The notes under the pieces are model-generated. The model had not been told where the DNA came from. It ran no database searches and was given only the letters and a program-made list of their open reading frames with translations. From positions 1 through 14,275 of the forward strand of contig CAMWPE010000031.1 of assembly GCA_947176055.1 (NCBI GenBank): 14,275 nucleotides of DNA. Reading direction: 5' to 3'. Numbering within the stretch: the first letter of the stretch is position 1; every line of letters begins with the position of its first letter. Positions 5,993-12,650 of this stretch are shown here, in pieces. Made by a program: the position numbers and the translations under genes. Source of the DNA: an uncultured Desulfovibrio sp. (lineage in GTDB: Bacteria > Desulfobacterota > Desulfovibrionia > Desulfovibrionales > Desulfovibrionaceae).

Positions 5993-6883
5993 ATGGACAA
6001 CAGGGAAACTGGCACTTTTAAAGTAAAAGCCGGCCTCGCGCAAATGCTCAAGGGCGGCGTAATCATGGATGTCACGACGCCAGAACAAGCGAAAATCGCC
6101 GAGGATGCGGGAGCTTGCGCGGTAATGGCGCTCGAAAGGGTGCCTGCGGATATCCGCGCGGCCGGCGGCGTCGCAAGGATGGCGGATCCCGGCATTGTTG
6201 AAAAAATCAAGGCCGCCGTGAGTATTCCCGTTATGGCGAAGGCAAGAATAGGCCATTTTGTGGAAGCCAAAATTCTCGAGGCCATAGGCGCGGATTATAT
6301 TGACGAAAGCGAAGTCCTGACGCCCGCCGACGATCGTTATCACATCGATAAACGCGATTTCAAAATTCCTTTTGTATGCGGTTGCCGCAATCTTGGCGAA
6401 GCTTTGCGGCGTATTGGCGAGGGCGCGGCCATGATCCGCACCAAGGGCGAACCGGGCACCGGCAATGTCGTGGAGGCTGTCCGGCACTGCCGTCAGGTAC
6501 TCGATCAAATTCGCGAATTACGCGCCATCCCCGAAGACGAAGTTTCCAATTTCGCCAAAGAACATGGCGCTCCCCTTGAATTATGCCGCGAGGTTCGCAA
6601 GGAAGGCAAGCTTCCCGTGGTCAACTTCGCGGCCGGTGGCATCGCTACGCCCGCCGACGCGGCGATGATGATGCACCTGGGACTGGACGGCGTGTTTGTA
6701 GGCTCCGGAATTTTTAAATCCGGCGATCCCGCCAAACGCGCGAGGGCCATTGTCCAGGCCGTGACAAATTATAACGATTACGACCTGCTTGCCAGAATTT
6801 CCAAGGATCTGGGCGAAGCCATGGTTGGAATTAATATCTCATCGATTCCCCAGGAAGAAAGAATGCAGGAGCGGGGCTGGTAA
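5993..6883 (+). CDS. pdxS: Pyridoxal 5'-phosphate synthase lyase subunit PdxS
   Basis: PdxS condenses ribose 5-phosphate, glyceraldehyde 3-phosphate and ammonia from PdxT to make PLP, in the DXP-independent pathway. The 296-residue length is normal and the protein is a TIM barrel. Visible motifs are 'GGVIMDVTTPEQAKIAEDAGA' (21-41, with Asp26), 'PVMAKARIGHFVEAKILEAIGADYIDESEVLTPAD' with the Schiff-base Lys83, and 'IRTKGEPGTGN' with the second catalytic Lys151. 'GLDGVFVGSGIFKS' lies near the C-terminus. The frame is open far upstream, but the ATG at 5993 matches the family N-terminus and has a strong GGAGGAG upstream. The TAA overlaps the pdxT ATG by one base. Expression is probably controlled by the leader at 5730-5992. 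Confidence 0.97.
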   Translation: MDNRETGTFKVKAGLAQMLKGGVIMDVTTPEQAKIAEDAGACAVMALERVPADIRAAGGVARMADPGIVEKIKAAVSIPVMAKARIGHFVEAKILEAIGADYIDESEVLTPADDRYHIDKRDFKIPFVCGCRNLGEALRRIGEGAAMIRTKGEPGTGNVVEAVRHCRQVLDQIRELRAIPEDEVSNFAKEHGAPLELCREVRKEGKLPVVNFAAGGIATPADAAMMMHLGLDGVFVGSGIFKSGDPAKRARAIVQAVTNYNDYDLLARISKDLGEAMVGINISSIPQEERMQERGW

Positions 6884-7488
6884 TGACTCCCCTAATCGGA
6901 GTTCTTGCTCTACAAGGCGCATTCCGGGAACATATTGACGCTTTCAAAAGGCTTGGCGTCGGTACCAGGGAGATCCGGGCTCTTCGGGATATCGCGGGTA
7001 TCGATGCCCTTGCCATACCCGGGGGCGAAAGCACGACTATTGGCAAATTGCTGACGGACACGGGACTCATGCCCGCGACGCGGGAAAAGATCGCGTCCGG
7101 CCTGCCGGTTTTTGGCACCTGCGCGGGAATGATCCTCCTGTGCGAGGAAATCGAGGACAGCTCCCAACCCAGACTGGGATCGCTTAAAGCAAAAGTTCGT
7201 CGCAACGCTTTTGGCAGTCAGGTTGACAGTTTCGAAGAGAATTTGCTTATTCCAGAATTGGGAGACCCTCCCTTTCCGGCGGTATTTATTCGCGCGCCTT
7301 TCATTACCGGAATCGGAGACGAGGCGCGCGTATTGGCTACCGTAAACAAGGATGGCGAAAATTATATCGCCGCGGTCAGGCAGGATAATATATTGACAAC
7401 GGCTTTCCATCCCGAATTGACAGCCGACGACCGCTTTCACAAATATTTTTTGAAAATGATCGGGAATAGCGCGAAGAGGACGACTTAG
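6883..7488 (+). CDS. pdxT: Pyridoxal 5'-phosphate synthase glutaminase subunit PdxT
   Basis: PdxT hydrolyses glutamine and channels the ammonia to PdxS. The 201-residue class I glutamine amidotransferase shows 'IGVLALQGAFREHI' (5-18), the 'PGGEST' motif (46-51), the nucleophile Cys80 in 'FGTCAGMILL', and the His176/Glu178 pair in 'TAFHPELTADDRFHKYF'. It overlaps pdxS by one base (TAATG), so translation is coupled and the subunits are probably made in balance. It converges on the thiolase gene, with 22 bases between the stops and no obvious terminator. Confidence 0.97.
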   Translation: MTPLIGVLALQGAFREHIDAFKRLGVGTREIRALRDIAGIDALAIPGGESTTIGKLLTDTGLMPATREKIASGLPVFGTCAGMILLCEEIEDSSQPRLGSLKAKVRRNAFGSQVDSFEENLLIPELGDPPFPAVFIRAPFITGIGDEARVLATVNKDGENYIAAVRQDNILTTAFHPELTADDRFHKYFLKMIGNSAKRTT

Positions 7489-7510
7489 CGTAAATAAACA
7501 TTTTCCCCTG

Positions 7511-8422
7511 TTACGCCCGACGCTCCGCGAGAGTTCGTTTCGCGCGACAAACTCCGCATATATCACCCGACGATGTTGGCGCCCCGCATTCCCAGCAGGG
7601 CGCCAACGCGTCGGCTTTGCTTTCTTGCTCTTTTGCGAACGCCTCCCTCCCTCTATCGAGGAATCCCAGATAAAAGTCCAGTTTTTTGCCGGGCATCCCG
7701 CTTTCCAGCTTTTGCAAGACGTTTTTCAGAACGCCGAACGACGCGCCTCCGGAATATGGACACGGATCGGAATGACAGGGAATATTTCTTATAAAGGCGT
7801 AATTCGCTGTTTCAAACTCCGTCAATCTCCATAAAGGCTTCGCTTTTCGGGCAAACCCGGGACAAGCTTCCAGAACTGGTCCCTGATCGGACAAATAAGC
7901 CTTGTCCCAACGCAGGGTATTGCTAAATAATCTGGAAACTTCGTCGTCGAGATTATGCCCGGTCGCGAGACAGTCAAATCCGCCGTCAACGGCTATCTTA
8001 TTAAAATAATATCTTTTAATCTTGCCGCACATCGAGCACACCGGCCTGCGCAATAGTTTTTTTACTTCGGGAATGGGCAGACCTTCCCTGCCAAGATCCG
8101 CTACAATTAAAGGCAAGCCATGGGCGCGGCAAAATTCCTCCGTAATACCTCTGGCTTTCGCCGAAGATCCCGGTATCGCCAAATCTATGAACAATCCCGT
8201 AACGTTGTAGCCCAATTCGACTAGTTCCAGCGCGAGGGCGAGGGAATCCTTGCCTCCGGACAGGGCCGCGAGGATTCTGTCGTCCCGGGAAAACAAATTC
8301 CGCGATTCAATACCTCTTTTCACTTGGCGCCGGAAGTAAATCTGGTAGCACTTTTCACAAAAACCGGCGTGACAGCTTCGCAGACTGACGGCGGCTGTTT
8401 CCCCGCACATCTTGCACTTCAT
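7511..8422 (-). CDS. TtuA/TtcA-family tRNA sulfurtransferase (PP-loop ATPase)
   Basis: Proteins of this family activate a tRNA base with ATP and insert sulfur, using a 4Fe-4S cluster. The 303-residue protein has an N-terminal zinc finger (Cys3, Cys6, Cys22, Cys25, with Cys17/His18 between). The PP-loop is 'SGGKDS' (55-60). Cys129 and Cys132 ('VCSMCGKIKR') and Cys221 ('PCPYSGG') match the three cluster ligands of TtuA/Ncs6-type enzymes. 'TGHNLDDEVSRLFSN' follows, and the C-terminus carries a second Cys4 finger (276, 279, 289, 292). The two zinc fingers favour the TtuA/Ncs6 group over E. coli-type TtcA. TtuA makes 2-thio-ribothymidine at position 54 in thermophiles, so the tRNA target here is uncertain. 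AAAGGG lies eight bases before the ATG, and a terminator hairpin sits just upstream. Confidence 0.85.
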   Translation of the reverse strand: MKCKMCGETAAVSLRSCHAGFCEKCYQIYFRRQVKRGIESRNLFSRDDRILAALSGGKDSLALALELVELGYNVTGLFIDLAIPGSSAKARGITEEFCRAHGLPLIVADLGREGLPIPEVKKLLRRPVCSMCGKIKRYYFNKIAVDGGFDCLATGHNLDDEVSRLFSNTLRWDKAYLSDQGPVLEACPGFARKAKPLWRLTEFETANYAFIRNIPCHSDPCPYSGGASFGVLKNVLQKLESGMPGKKLDFYLGFLDRGREAFAKEQESKADALAPCWECGAPTSSGDICGVCRAKRTLAERRA

Positions 8423-8440
8423 TGAAGGAACCCTTTCGTT

Positions 8441-8464
8441 AAAAAAGGGAGGATTCCCTCCCTT
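8441..8464 (-). terminator. Intrinsic terminator after roo, directly before the thiolase gene
   Basis: Read on the minus strand, an 8-base stem (8464-8457 with 8452-8445) with a 4-base loop runs into T6 (8446-8441). It lies about 60 bases beyond the roo stop and only four bases before the thiolase ribosome binding site. It can end the rbo-rub-roo transcript, but it also stands between any upstream promoter and the thiolase gene. Confidence 0.75.
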
Positions 8465-8524
8465 GTCAATTTTAGAACGCGGATGACAGGCGGAATAGCT
8501 AATATTCCGCTCCTTGTTCGCTGT

Positions 8525-9736
8525 TTATTTCCAGTTGGCGATCTTCGCTTTTAGGGTTTCGGCTACGGTTTTGCCGAGCTGGTTGCAGGCTTTGTAGGTA
8601 TCTTTTGTGGGAGTCCACAGACATTTCAAGGGATCGGCGGGAAGATCCATACCCATTTCGGCTAGTTGCGATTGCAGGAATTTTGGCGCCTCGCCAGACC
8701 AACCACTCGAGCCAAAAGCCGCCCCCACCCGGTTCATGGGACGCAAGCCTTTCATATAGCAGAGCATTGCGGCGACAAGTGGAAGCGGGCCGTTGTTATG
8801 AGTGGGAGAGCCCGCAAGAACAGCTCCGCAATCGGCCAGTTGCGTCATGATCGCGCTGTGGTGATTCGCCTTGACGCTCATGATCCTTGTCGGCACGTCG
8901 TTTTCTTCCAACCCGCCGCAGATGGCGTAAGCCATCTTTTCCGTCGATTTCCACATGGTGTCGTAAAAGATAACTGCCCTTTTATTGGGCTTTTGCTCCG
9001 CCATACTTCTATACATATCGATAATTTTTTTTATGGAATCGCGCCCGCGGTAAATAAGTCCGTGATCCGGCGCGACCATATCGACATCCAGCTTTTCCAC
9101 AACCGGCAGAGTTTTCAGAACAACGGGGGAATATGGCAGGACAATATTGTAATAATATTCCTTCACACGGTAGGCGAACTCGTCCTTGTCGTTGAAAGTG
9201 TCTTCAAACCTGTCCGTAGAGGCAATGTTCTGCCCGAAAATATCGTTGCTCAACAAAAGCTTCTCTTCCGGAATATAGGACACCATGCTGTCCGGCCAAT
9301 GAAGCATCCGCGTTTCCTGGAAAATGATTTTGCGGTTTCCCAGCTCAAGAACGTCGCCGCTTTTTACGCCGACTATGGGCCAGTCGCGTCCGGGAAAATA
9401 ACCTTGCATGGATTTAAGGCCCATCTGCGAAACGAAGATCTTTTCGGGCTTTACGCGCTCGACAATTTCTTCGAGCACGCCCTGATGATCCAGTTCCATA
9501 TGATTGCATACGATGTAATCGATATTTTCCGGAGGCATGACTTTCGCGACGCGGCAGAGGAGCGTCCCGGCCATGTCTGGCTCGACAGTGTCCACCAGGA
9601 CGTTCTTTTTATCCTTGATAAGGTACGCGTTGCAGGTGGTGCCGTCGGGGCAACGGGAATAACCGTGAAAATCGCGATGATCAAAATCGACTACGCCGAC
9701 CCAGTAAATATCCTTTTTTATTTCGACTGGACGCAT
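8525..9736 (-). CDS. roo: Rubredoxin:oxygen oxidoreductase (FprA-type flavodiiron protein)
   Basis: Roo is a cytoplasmic class A flavodiiron protein that reduces O2 to water (in some members NO to N2O), taking electrons from rubredoxin. The 403-residue length is typical. The metallo-beta-lactamase domain (1-250) has all diiron ligands: His79, Glu81, Asp83 and His84 in 'NHMELDHQG', His146 in 'LHWPDS', Asp165 in 'SNDIFGQ' and His225 in 'APDHGLIYRG'. The flavodoxin domain (about 252-400) has the FMN motifs 'VIFYDTMWKSTEKMA', 'SPTHNNGPLP' and 'FGSSGWSGEA'. GGAG lies six bases before the ATG. It follows the rubredoxin gene, its expected electron donor, but a terminator hairpin occupies the gap between them. 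Confidence 0.96.
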   Translation of the reverse strand: MRPVEIKKDIYWVGVVDFDHRDFHGYSRCPDGTTCNAYLIKDKKNVLVDTVEPDMAGTLLCRVAKVMPPENIDYIVCNHMELDHQGVLEEIVERVKPEKIFVSQMGLKSMQGYFPGRDWPIVGVKSGDVLELGNRKIIFQETRMLHWPDSMVSYIPEEKLLLSNDIFGQNIASTDRFEDTFNDKDEFAYRVKEYYYNIVLPYSPVVLKTLPVVEKLDVDMVAPDHGLIYRGRDSIKKIIDMYRSMAEQKPNKRAVIFYDTMWKSTEKMAYAICGGLEENDVPTRIMSVKANHHSAIMTQLADCGAVLAGSPTHNNGPLPLVAAMLCYMKGLRPMNRVGAAFGSSGWSGEAPKFLQSQLAEMGMDLPADPLKCLWTPTKDTYKACNQLGKTVAETLKAKIANWK

Positions 9737-9750
9737 TCCTGACTCCTTTT

Positions 9751-9780
9751 AATAAAAGCGCCCCGTCCATGCGAACGGGG
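9751..9780 (-). terminator. Intrinsic terminator between rubredoxin and roo
   Basis: On the minus strand the stem CCCCGT (9780-9775) / ACGGGG (9766-9761), extendable by one G-C pair, has an 8-base loop. It is followed by CGC and the T-rich TTTTATT (9757-9751), which runs straight into the roo ribosome binding site. The rest of the 144-base rub-roo gap (9781-9880) holds no gene that I can see. The terminator probably limits read-through from rbo-rub into roo. Confidence 0.7.
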
Positions 9781-9880
9781 CCAGATTGCGATTAAATTTT
9801 TCCGGATTGGCGCGCTCGCGCGACCGGTTCTGGAGCGTCGTTTACGCGTCTACCCCTGAGCCGGTTCCATCCTCGTAGAT

Positions 9881-10021
9881 CTACATCTTGTTGAACTGAT
9901 CCTTGCTTACGCCGCACACGGGGCAAGTCCAATCGTCGGGGAGATCCTCGAAAGCGACGCCGTCGTGATCCTTGGGATCGTATTCGTAACCGCATACTTC
10001 GCAAACGTAATTGGCAGCCAT
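9881..10021 (-). CDS. rub: Rubredoxin, short-loop type, 46 aa
   Basis: Rubredoxin is a small cytoplasmic Fe(Cys)4 electron carrier. The 46-residue product has both 'CxxCGY' (Cys7, Cys10: 'YVCEVCGYEYDP') and 'CPVCG' (Cys33, Cys36: 'DDWTCPVCGVSKDQF') iron ligands. Compared with the usual 52-54 residues it lacks about seven residues in the loop before 'FEDLPDDW'. This deletion, and the 'GVSKDQF' end, are what I recall of the Desulfovibrio desulfuricans rubredoxin. AAAGGAG is eight bases before the ATG. It starts 22 bases after the desulfoferrodoxin stop, consistent with an rbo-rub operon feeding electrons to desulfoferrodoxin and Roo. Confidence 0.95.
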   Translation of the reverse strand: MAANYVCEVCGYEYDPKDHDGVAFEDLPDDWTCPVCGVSKDQFNKM

Positions 10022-10043
10022 CAGATTGCTCCTTTATGTATGG

Positions 10044-10433
10044 TTAACTTTTATTGTCGGCTTTCCAAAGTCCGTGCAAATTGCAATAGGCGCGGACGGT
10101 TACAGCGTCGGCGACCACGTCGTCGAAGAAAGCTTCGGGCTCATCCGCGGGAGACAGGTAACGTTTGAAACTCGCGCCGGGAGTCACCAATTCGATCCAT
10201 TCAATGTGATGTTTGTCTTCCATGGGATGCCGCGCGCTGCCCACTTTGACGTGATAACCGCGTTTCCATTTTTCGACCTGGGGAACGTGTTTTTCGAGGG
10301 AAGCGTCGACCGCGCCCTCCTCCATCAAAACCATCGGCTGCCCGCAGCAGGACAGCTCGCCGTCGCCCGCGTGAACGACTTCGACCATATTGCCGCATTT
10401 TTCGCATTTATACACTTGCAACAGTTTTGTCAT
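10044..10433 (-). CDS. dfx: Desulfoferrodoxin (2Fe superoxide reductase, rubredoxin oxidoreductase)
   Basis: This enzyme reduces superoxide to hydrogen peroxide without making O2, using rubredoxin as electron donor. It is 129 residues from the chosen start. The N-terminal desulforedoxin-like centre I has Cys10, Cys13, Cys29 and Cys30 ('YKCEKCG...LSCCGQPM'). Centre II is complete: His49 ('LEKHVP', with the catalytic Lys48), His69 and His75 ('ARHPMEDKHHIEWIEL'), and Cys117/His120 ('AYCNLHGLW'). The frame is open ten codons further upstream, but the ATG at 10433 gives the family N-terminus 'MTKLLQVYKCEKCG' and has AGAGG at the right distance. It is the first gene of the oxygen-defence set, with its own candidate promoter and a palindrome upstream. 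In Desulfovibrio the gene is also called rbo. Confidence 0.96.
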   Translation of the reverse strand: MTKLLQVYKCEKCGNMVEVVHAGDGELSCCGQPMVLMEEGAVDASLEKHVPQVEKWKRGYHVKVGSARHPMEDKHHIEWIELVTPGASFKRYLSPADEPEAFFDDVVADAVTVRAYCNLHGLWKADNKS

Positions 10434-10470
10434 CGCGACCTCTTGGAACATTGATTGTGCCATGTGTCAG

Positions 10471-10487
10471 GCGACGGATATCGTCGC
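10471..10487. promoter_or_regulatory. Inverted repeat in the desulfoferrodoxin leader, possible operator
   Basis: GCGACG (10471-10476) and CGTCGC (10482-10487) flank five bases (GATAT). The site lies about 16 bases downstream of the candidate -10, close to the expected transcription start, where a repressor could block the promoter. Read on the plus strand it is followed by TTCTTTT, so a weak terminator is an alternative. Confidence 0.4.
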
Positions 10488-10502
10488 TTCTTTTCGGTGA
10501 TA

Positions 10503-10531
10503 TTTTTAAAACAAACGCCGCAAAATGTAAA
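10503..10531 (-). promoter_or_regulatory. Candidate promoter for the dfx-rub(-roo) unit
   Basis: On the minus strand TTTACA (10531-10526) is followed, after 17 bases, by TAAAAA (10508-10503), five and four of six consensus matches. It lies just after the stop of the upstream glycosidase-family gene and 70 bases before the dfx start. Confidence 0.45.
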
Positions 10532-10543
10532 GATCGTTTCCGA

Positions 10544-11449
10544 TCAGTTTTTGCTGTTTTGCTTTACTCCAATAATATTGGGGAGGATCGCTTTTAATAC
10601 TCCCGCGGCGAGGAAAGACGGCGCGTGCGGCGCTCCCAGCTCGCGTTTGATGGCTCCGGTATTAATCAGGAGTCCCGCTTGAGCGCCCCCCTCCACATAC
10701 ATCACAGTTCTTATGTCCAGGGGAAGATGCAATAAATGGTGGGCAAAATTATAGACCTCGACGGGGGCGCGCGAATGCAGGAACAAAATATTGCCGTCTC
10801 CGTCCTGAGCGATCGCGGAGATGGAAGAAGCGGGACCGCCCGGCGACCAGAGAATGCGGCGATCCGCGCTTGTCATCCTGTAATTTTGAACGACAATATT
10901 ATAATCGTCCAGTCTTTCGCGCCAATCCGGAAGATCCTTATCGATAATCGTAGCTCGAGGAATGTCGTCTTTTTTTGGCCCGGCTACAAAAAAAGCCCCG
11001 AAACGCTCCATGACGCGTCCCTGGTTGACATGATCGCCCGAGCGCATAAAGCCGGTGCTGGTGCGATTGTCGGGCAAATACATGCTCGCGTTAATCGCGG
11101 CGAGCAAATCGTATTCTTTAGCCCATTTGTCCAGACTGCGAGGATCGCCGCCGTCCTGGCTGCTCGCGCCAAGAAAAAAGTCAAATTTGGCCGGATCGAC
11201 CCGGAGCGCGGTAATTTTGGATTCGTCGCCATTCAGCCGGAATTCGCCAAAATCAAGCCCGGGCTCAAGGCCAATCCACGCCGGGCGCCCCGCGGCGTCC
11301 AGTCCCAGACGATCGGGCCGTCCTTCTTGCGGAGCTGTCAGATCGACGGAAGGCAAAGGGGGAGCAGCGACGCTCTTCGCGAAGCTCTCAACGCTATGCG
11401 TCGCGCTCGAGACGATGACGAAAAATATCAAAATAATAAGTATTTTCAT
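10544..11449 (-). CDS. Phosphodiester glycosidase family (NAGPA-like, DUF2233) exported protein
   Basis: The family is named after the mammalian enzyme that uncovers mannose 6-phosphate. Bacterial members are mostly uncharacterised envelope proteins, so the substrate is unknown. The 301-residue protein has an N-terminal hydrophobic signal segment ('KILIILIFFVIVSSATHSV', residues 2-20) and a Pro-rich spacer. The family core follows: 'LLAAINASMY' (about 115-124), 'FGAFFVAGP', 'RILWSPGGPASSISAIAQDGDGNILFLHSRA', and the late 'VMYVEGGAQAGLLINTGAIKREL', where the family usually has 'LDGGxSA'. The start has no strong ribosome binding site. Its stop lies 110 bases before dfx. A small GATCG/CGATC hairpin at 10532-10545 overlaps the stop codon and is only a weak terminator candidate. 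Confidence 0.82.
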   Translation of the reverse strand: MKILIILIFFVIVSSATHSVESFAKSVAAPPLPSVDLTAPQEGRPDRLGLDAAGRPAWIGLEPGLDFGEFRLNGDESKITALRVDPAKFDFFLGASSQDGGDPRSLDKWAKEYDLLAAINASMYLPDNRTSTGFMRSGDHVNQGRVMERFGAFFVAGPKKDDIPRATIIDKDLPDWRERLDDYNIVVQNYRMTSADRRILWSPGGPASSISAIAQDGDGNILFLHSRAPVEVYNFAHHLLHLPLDIRTVMYVEGGAQAGLLINTGAIKRELGAPHAPSFLAAGVLKAILPNIIGVKQNSKN

Positions 11450-11480
11450 AAAGCTTAACGCGTCTTCCCGCGATTCTCAA

Positions 11481-11509
11481 TTAATACGTCGCGCGTCCGA
11501 AGGCGGCAA
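11481..11509 (-). promoter_or_regulatory. Candidate promoter for the NAGPA-like gene
   Basis: On the minus strand TTGCCG (11509-11504) is followed, after exactly 17 bases, by TATTAA (11486-11481), four of six matches each. It is 32 bases before the start codon in the divergent gap shared with metF. Confidence 0.35.
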
Positions 11510-11570
11510 AGCCAGAAGACAGAGCCAACTGGTCGATGTTAATAATTGCCGTCGGGATTTTTGACAACCG

Positions 11571-11603
11571 TTGACTTATCCATAAATATTGGTATGCTAT
11601 AGC
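11571..11603 (+). promoter_or_regulatory. Candidate promoter region for metF
   Basis: TTGACT (11571-11576) and TATGCT (11593-11598) are 16 bases apart. An extended -10 of the form TGnTATAGC lies at 11595-11603. A perfect TTGACA also lies just upstream (11561-11566), so tandem -35 elements are possible. Transcription would start near 11605-11610. Confidence 0.5.
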
Positions 11604-11753
11604 GTTTTTGAATTGACGATCCGCCAAAATCTTCGATTAACGTTATCATTTTGCTTACTCGTCAGGGCGGCTGAACTATTTTTATTGCCAATCCGTTATG
11701 GCGCCCGATATTTTCCGGATCAAAAAATAAACTATTCGCTCCGGAGGGAAATT
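11604..11753 (+). promoter_or_regulatory. Long metF 5' leader without recognised element
   Basis: About 150 bases separate the promoter from metF. I see no SAM, SAH or THF riboswitch signature. Short complementary segments exist: GATCCG 11618-11623 with CGGATC 11716-11721, CCGCC 11621-11625 with GGCGG 11666-11670, and two self-complementary TCCGGA copies at 11714-11719 and 11740-11745. The second TCCGGA copy overlaps the GGAGG ribosome binding site. An in-frame extension of metF through this region has no family similarity. The rest of the divergent gap (11450-11560) holds nothing I can name beyond the promoter listed above. Confidence 0.35.
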
Positions 11754-12626
11754 ATGCGAATAAGCGAATTAATACGGAATTCCCGGAAGCCATTTTTTTC
11801 GCTGGAATTTTTTCCCCCTTCTGATCCGGCCAATTTTGACGCGTTTTACGACGCCGTTGACGAGCTGGGAAAATTAAAGCCGCTCTTCGCGTCCGTTACT
11901 TATGGCGCCGGCGGAAAAAAACAGGCGCGTACCCTGGAAATAACCTCCGGAGTAGCCGGACGCGGCATTCCCGCTATGGCCCATCTTACATGCGTGGGCG
12001 CGAATGAGAAAGGAATCGCCGAATTCGTCGCCGGTCTCCAAAAAAATGGAATCGATAACATCCTGGCCCTGCGCGGAGATTATCCGGAGGACAGATCGTG
12101 GACGCCCGAAAATTCGCGCTTCCGGCACGCTTCGGATCTCGTCGCGTTTCTTAAAAAAGAATTTCCGGACATGGACGCGGGGGTGGCCGTTTATCCGTAT
12201 CCGCATCCGGAATCGCCCACTTTCGCCGAGGACAGGAAATGGACCGCCGAAAAGCTCGCGTCCGGAGCCGACTTTGCCATTACTCAGTTGTTTTTCGACC
12301 CGCGCGAATATATTGACCTGACAGAAAATATCAGGACGCGCGGCGCGATCGCTCCCGTGATTCCCGGGATTATCTCCATCCAGAGTTTTGAATCTCTTAA
12401 AAGAATCCTGTCTCTCTGCGGCGCCCATATACCCCCAAAACTTTATCTGCGGCTTGAGGAAGCGAACGCGAAAGGAGGCGCGGGGGCCGTGCGCGAAGAA
12501 GGAGCTAAAATCGCCGTCGATATGATCCGTCGCCTGCTCGAACTGGGCGCCCCCGGTATTCATCTCTATACATTAAATAAAAGCGCGCTTTGCGAAACTA
12601 TAATCCGGGAAAGCGGTCTGGCCTGA
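11754..12626 (+). CDS. metF: 5,10-methylenetetrahydrofolate reductase
   Basis: MetF reduces methylenetetrahydrofolate to methyltetrahydrofolate with FAD, supplying methyl groups for methionine and, in some anaerobes, C1 metabolism. The 290-residue TIM barrel begins 'MRISELIRNSRKPFFSLEFFPP', with the family Glu18. It continues with 'SVTYGAGG', 'MAHLTCVG', 'NILALRGDYPED', 'VAVYPYPHPES' (the YPxxHPE region), 'KLASGADFAITQLFFDP' and 'PVIPGIISIQ', and ends 'GIHLYTLNKSALCETIIRESGL'. The ATG at 11754 has GGAGG well placed upstream, so the longer open frame is not used. It converges on the P-type ATPase gene, with 24 bases between the stops. Confidence 0.95.
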   Translation: MRISELIRNSRKPFFSLEFFPPSDPANFDAFYDAVDELGKLKPLFASVTYGAGGKKQARTLEITSGVAGRGIPAMAHLTCVGANEKGIAEFVAGLQKNGIDNILALRGDYPEDRSWTPENSRFRHASDLVAFLKKEFPDMDAGVAVYPYPHPESPTFAEDRKWTAEKLASGADFAITQLFFDPREYIDLTENIRTRGAIAPVIPGIISIQSFESLKRILSLCGAHIPPKLYLRLEEANAKGGAGAVREEGAKIAVDMIRRLLELGAPGIHLYTLNKSALCETIIRESGLA

Positions 12627-12650
12627 ACGTTTATCCGGGGTTAGCCGGTC

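Noticed and set aside
5888..6508. Minus-strand 206-residue open frame
   Set aside because: It is antisense to pdxS. The C-terminal 'KKPEGEDLPQPARDYVFIP' looks protein-like, but it falls on the terminator hairpin and leader and has no start outside pdxS.
8490..8510. Perfect inverted repeat GCGGAATA / TATTCCGC as a roo terminator
   Set aside because: No T-run follows on either strand; the nearby hairpin at 8441-8464 with T6 is the better terminator. It may be an RNA-stabilising 3' hairpin.
8666..9742. Plus-strand 358-residue open frame
   Set aside because: It is wholly antisense to roo, whose diiron and FMN motifs are unmistakable; the translated product has no recognisable domain.
10736..11458. 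Plus-strand 240-residue open frame
   Set aside because: It is antisense to the NAGPA-like gene, which has a signal peptide and family motifs.
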